Program-made: the position numbers and the translations under genes
NCBI GenBank assembly: GCA_910592205.1
Contig: CAJVPJ010000131.1
Span: forward strand, 1-41,704
Length of the DNA stretch: 41,704 nt
Origin: Paraglomus occultum
Taxonomy: Eukaryota > Glomeromycota > Glomeromycetes > Paraglomerales > Paraglomeraceae
Direction: 5' to 3'
The notes under the pieces: model-generated
What the model was told of the DNA's origin: nothing
Seen by the model: the letters and a program-made list of their open reading frames with translations, nothing else
The model's database searches: none
Shown: positions 38,901 through 41,704 of the stretch, piece by piece
Position numbering within the stretch: the stretch's first letter is position 1
Layout of the letters: each line of letters begins with the position of its first letter

Positions 38901-40083
38901 GGTCACGTATATGATGTGATTCGCTATTTCAAATACTTTTTCGAGCTTACCATTCCTGCACCCGGATTATTTCTTGAGGCAACTACAATCAACGGTGCCT
39001 CGACATCAACTCCATTTACTTCTTTAGTCAATACAGCAAAGGCAGCTGCATTTCCATCCAATTCTTGACTGACTTTATATTGACTGTTCCATAACTGCAT
39101 TTTCCCAACTACTCTTTGAGTTCCGGGAGTATGCTATTGAAAAAGCACGCGAATAGGCACGATGATGCTCATATTCAGTAATCGTACCCAAAAAGAAACA
39201 TATACTTTCGTTTATTTAGTGCCATTACCTCATCTGACAATTTAATTCCAATAACAGCCGCCCATGTAATTGTATCGTTAACAGCATAATCAATAATCTG
39301 AGTTCCATTCAAACAGGGGTATCTGTCAAACATTTTTTGTGGTGCTTCAGCATCAACTTTCCAGTGATAAACCGAATTTCTTGTTATGATTGCCAAAGTC
39401 GTGTCATCAAGCCATTTCCAGAATTCGAATTCAAATTCATCCTTCGCTTCGTGAGCTCCAGTCTTGCTTTGGGTTTCGAGATTAAAGAGTTGGAGCGTTT
39501 GTTTTGCTTATGGACGAACCGGTACAAAATCGAGCAGAAATTGAAGTGAGTAAAGTGGGATACAGTGTAATAATAACGCGTAAGTCAACATAAATAAGGT
39601 CAGCATAGAATCGATACGTAATATTTTGCTAGAAATGCAACCATAAAACGCGATTGACATATGATCTAAACCTTTGTACGAAAACCCAATTTCGCCTTTA
39701 TATTCACCTTTCAACGCCAAAAAACGTCCATTAGGACTCATAATAACTTGCTCAGCCGTCATATCATGCTTCCTCACATTACTCGTATTATGAAGATCTA
39801 TCATCACCACCTGGAAACGTCCGTCCGGTTTTGTATTGCGAACGGTTATATAGAGGTCTGATGCAAAACTGCAGCTTCTGAAGCCAATGGCTTCTTTTGC
39901 AATGCCGTGGTCAGATAACTATCATGCAGTAAATACACACGTTATGTATGAATATGTGACTGTAACAAGATTACTTTAATCGAGTTCTTTACGGTTGATA
40001 ATTTATATTTATCCAACCTTAAGTCGCTCTTGTAGAATTATAGGTATCATATCAGTCGTAGCTGCAGCCGATGGAGCTGCCAT
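32968..40083 (-). CDS. CHC1: Clathrin heavy chain, 24 exons, 1676 aa
   Basis: Structural subunit of the clathrin triskelion that coats vesicles at the plasma membrane, trans-Golgi and endosomes. Exons (high to low): 40018-40083, 39708-39918, 39229-39506, 38951-39133, 38548-38835, 38284-38481, 37989-38192, 37815-37907, 37513-37698, 37205-37438, 37055-37126, 36806-36986, 36564-36727, 36066-36467, 35746-35970, 35457-35639, 35119-35392, 34648-35023, 34469-34568, 34036-34401, 33793-33945, 33253-33708, 33115-33184, 32968-33035. All phases close; the total of 1677 codons matches the usual ~1675 aa. Landmarks: N-terminal propeller (about 1-330; [37 protein letters not shown]), leg repeats ([34 protein letters not shown]), proximal leg ([20 protein letters not shown]) and trimerisation region ([20 protein letters not shown]). 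The tail contains QRLLT, like the QLMLT uncoating motif that Hsc70 binds, and ends soon after it. The first donor (GTTGGA) is weak. The gene looks intact. Confidence 0.97.
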
Positions 40084-41314
40084 ATTCAGTTCTTTAATGT
40101 TTCGTTAAGTATAGTAAGGGAAAACTTGTAAACTTTGACAGTTACGGTCTTGCAAATAGTAATACTGCAACAAAAACCGCGCAATGGCAAAAATTTTCGT
40201 TCGTTGAACAACCAATTTCCATTGGCTGGAAGTTGAAACGTCATTCATTCTTATTTAGTATTAGTATGCTAAAGTAATAGAATGTCCCTGATGCTGGACC
40301 TTGATCGAACCCCTTTTTCCTTTTCTTGGAAAGTTGTGATATTCATAGGTGCCACGCTTTACAATGGATTTGGATATTGGGATTGGGAATCTTTCGCAGA
40401 TAAAAAAATTTGGCTTGCATGCCGATATATAAATTTAACATGAATATTTGACGATTACACGTCAAAACTGGAATTTCGCTTATTAACGAGATTTATTCAG
40501 TTTTGAACAAGTTTAGATCCCTGATGTCCAAATGTGGTGATGATGAATAAACTTTCTATTATTACAATATTTTTTCCTCTAGAGTAGCAAGTTCCTTGTC
40601 TGCAGCCCATTTCTGTCAGTTTTTGGTCATAGTGAAATGGAAGTAGTAATCGACATTTAGTGTAGTATTGTCGTACAGTGCAGTGAAATCTCCCTAACGG
40701 AGTGTCTATGTGACTATAATTGAGAGCGGGCATACGATTTTGGGGACAAATTAGTCATGAACTCCAAAGTTTTTTAATAAAACCCTATTCATAGTTTATT
40801 ATAATTAAAAATCTAAAACAAATAAATGTATTGCAGCGTTGACAAAAAAAGAACGTACAGTAAAAAATTTTTATTTAAGTCTATTAGAAACTGAGGAATA
40901 ATGTACGTCGTGCGCTGGCTTGAGGGATAGCCATATGTTGGAGCATGGCCTCTCCGATTATTAATGTCTTTTAATAGGTTTACAATGCGCACACAATGCA
41001 ATTTTACTGGTGACTAAATTCAAGAATGTGCGTATCTCTGACTATCCGTATTTTAACTGTACAAGTGATTTAATCGAGATGTTACACATATTGCTAATCT
41101 TACCAAATTTGGCTCTAAAAAAGTTTTCAATTCTTAATATTAATTAATATATTAGATTAAAAAATTTTCTGTGGTTTCTGCAAAGTAAATTTGAGCCTAA
41201 AAATTTTTCTTTTTTTTTTCAGTAACATGTCATTAACATGCTCTAGACAAGGTTTATTAATATTAATTTTGTATTTTACATAAAATAATAATATTATTCT
41301 TCTTATTTTAAAAT
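40084..41314. other. Intergenic upstream of the clathrin gene
   Basis: Probably contains the clathrin promoter near 40084-40300. Further out, 40674-40735 (tacagtgcagtgaaatctcc, then ctaacggagtg) resembles the end of a Tc1/pogo-type element, but no partner end was found. The minus ORF at 40497-40733 covers that sequence and is not called. The rest is AT-rich without features. Confidence 0.35.
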
Positions 41315-41515
41315 ATGGGGCATGCTGCAACAAAACCAGACTGATTATGATGTGACTGTAAAATTGACCAGTGTGACTGATGACATTTTGAAGTAAGAAT
41401 GGTGCTTATGGACTTGTTAATTTTAGTGCTCACTTTATCATACCAGAAGGTGATGAATATAAACCATAATGTGATTAATATTAATATAGGATTACCTCTA
41501 TATATAAAAAATATA
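41315..41515 (+). repeat. Dispersed ~190-bp repeat, copy D
   Basis: Runs from GGGGCATGCTGCAACAAAAC to GGATTACCTCTATATATAAA and looks near full length. It is directly followed, in the same orientation, by copy E. Confidence 0.8.
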
Positions 41516-41704
41516 TATGGGGCAGACTGCAACAAAACCAGACAAAGTGAACATTTGATCATGTGACATAAATGAGAGGCTGATTATGATGTGGCTTTAA
41601 AATTGACCAGTACAACTGATGGCGTTTTTTTAATTTTCACTTTATCATACCAGAAGGTGAGGAATATAAACCATAACAGGAGTAATATAGGATTACCTCT
41701 ATAT
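41516..41704 (+). repeat. Dispersed ~190-bp repeat, copy E
   Basis: Tandem neighbour of copy D. It begins at tatatatggggcagactgca and ends in taggattacctctatat at the window edge. It retains the CAAAGTGAACATTTGATCAT segment that copy D lacks, so the two are related copies and not a simple recent duplication. Confidence 0.8.

Noticed and set aside
41308-41562. 84-codon minus ORF sharing IKCSLCLVLLQ with a frame at 148-229
   Set aside because: The shared string is the reverse reading of the dispersed repeat in two places, so the similarity reflects DNA repeats and not a conserved protein.

Overview
The window looks like nuclear DNA of an AT-rich, intron-dense fungus. The confident genes have GT-AG introns mostly 50-130 nt long, with CTAAC-like branch sites in several of them. 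The gene set (penta-EF-hand protein, Paf1-complex Cdc73, Pex5, clathrin heavy chain, full-size ABCB transporter) is generic eukaryotic. AT-richness, short introns and dispersed repeats suggest an early-diverging fungus, perhaps an arbuscular mycorrhizal one (Glomeromycotina). That placement is inference. No rRNA, tRNA or CRISPR was recognised.

Layout, left to right. 1-4.5 kb is repeat-rich: copies of a dispersed ~190-bp repeat, a broken ORF, and a 985-bp Tc1/mariner-type foldback element with TA target duplication. 4.6-5.3 kb holds a single-exon one-TM protein on the minus strand. 5.3-13.5 kb is gene-poor with only weak ORF remnants. 13.5-18.1 kb is a six-exon full ABCB transporter with an unusual acidic/lysine N-terminal tail (plus). 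19.2-20.6 kb is a seven-exon penta-EF-hand protein (minus). 20.7-22.1 kb holds unresolved minus-strand spliced ORFs. 22.4-23.6 kb is intronless CDC73 (plus). 24.2-25.8 kb is a decayed zinc-motif/coiled-coil ORF between oppositely oriented copies of the dispersed repeat. 26.3-26.9 kb may hold a small two-exon gene. 27.3-28.4 kb is a five-exon alpha-tubulin N-acetyltransferase (plus). 30.2-32.6 kb is an eight-exon PEX5 (minus), and 33.0-40.1 kb a 24-exon clathrin heavy chain (minus). The right edge carries two tandem copies of the dispersed repeat.

The genes do not form a pathway. They are housekeeping functions: membrane efflux, calcium sensing, transcription elongation, microtubule acetylation, peroxisomal import and vesicle coating. 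The most notable points are the tubulin acetyltransferase, a family that tracks with cilia, in a fungus that may lack them; and the repeat family whose inverted copies bracket a decayed ORF, which may be an undescribed mobile element. Gene models were spliced by eye; phases and totals were checked by arithmetic only.
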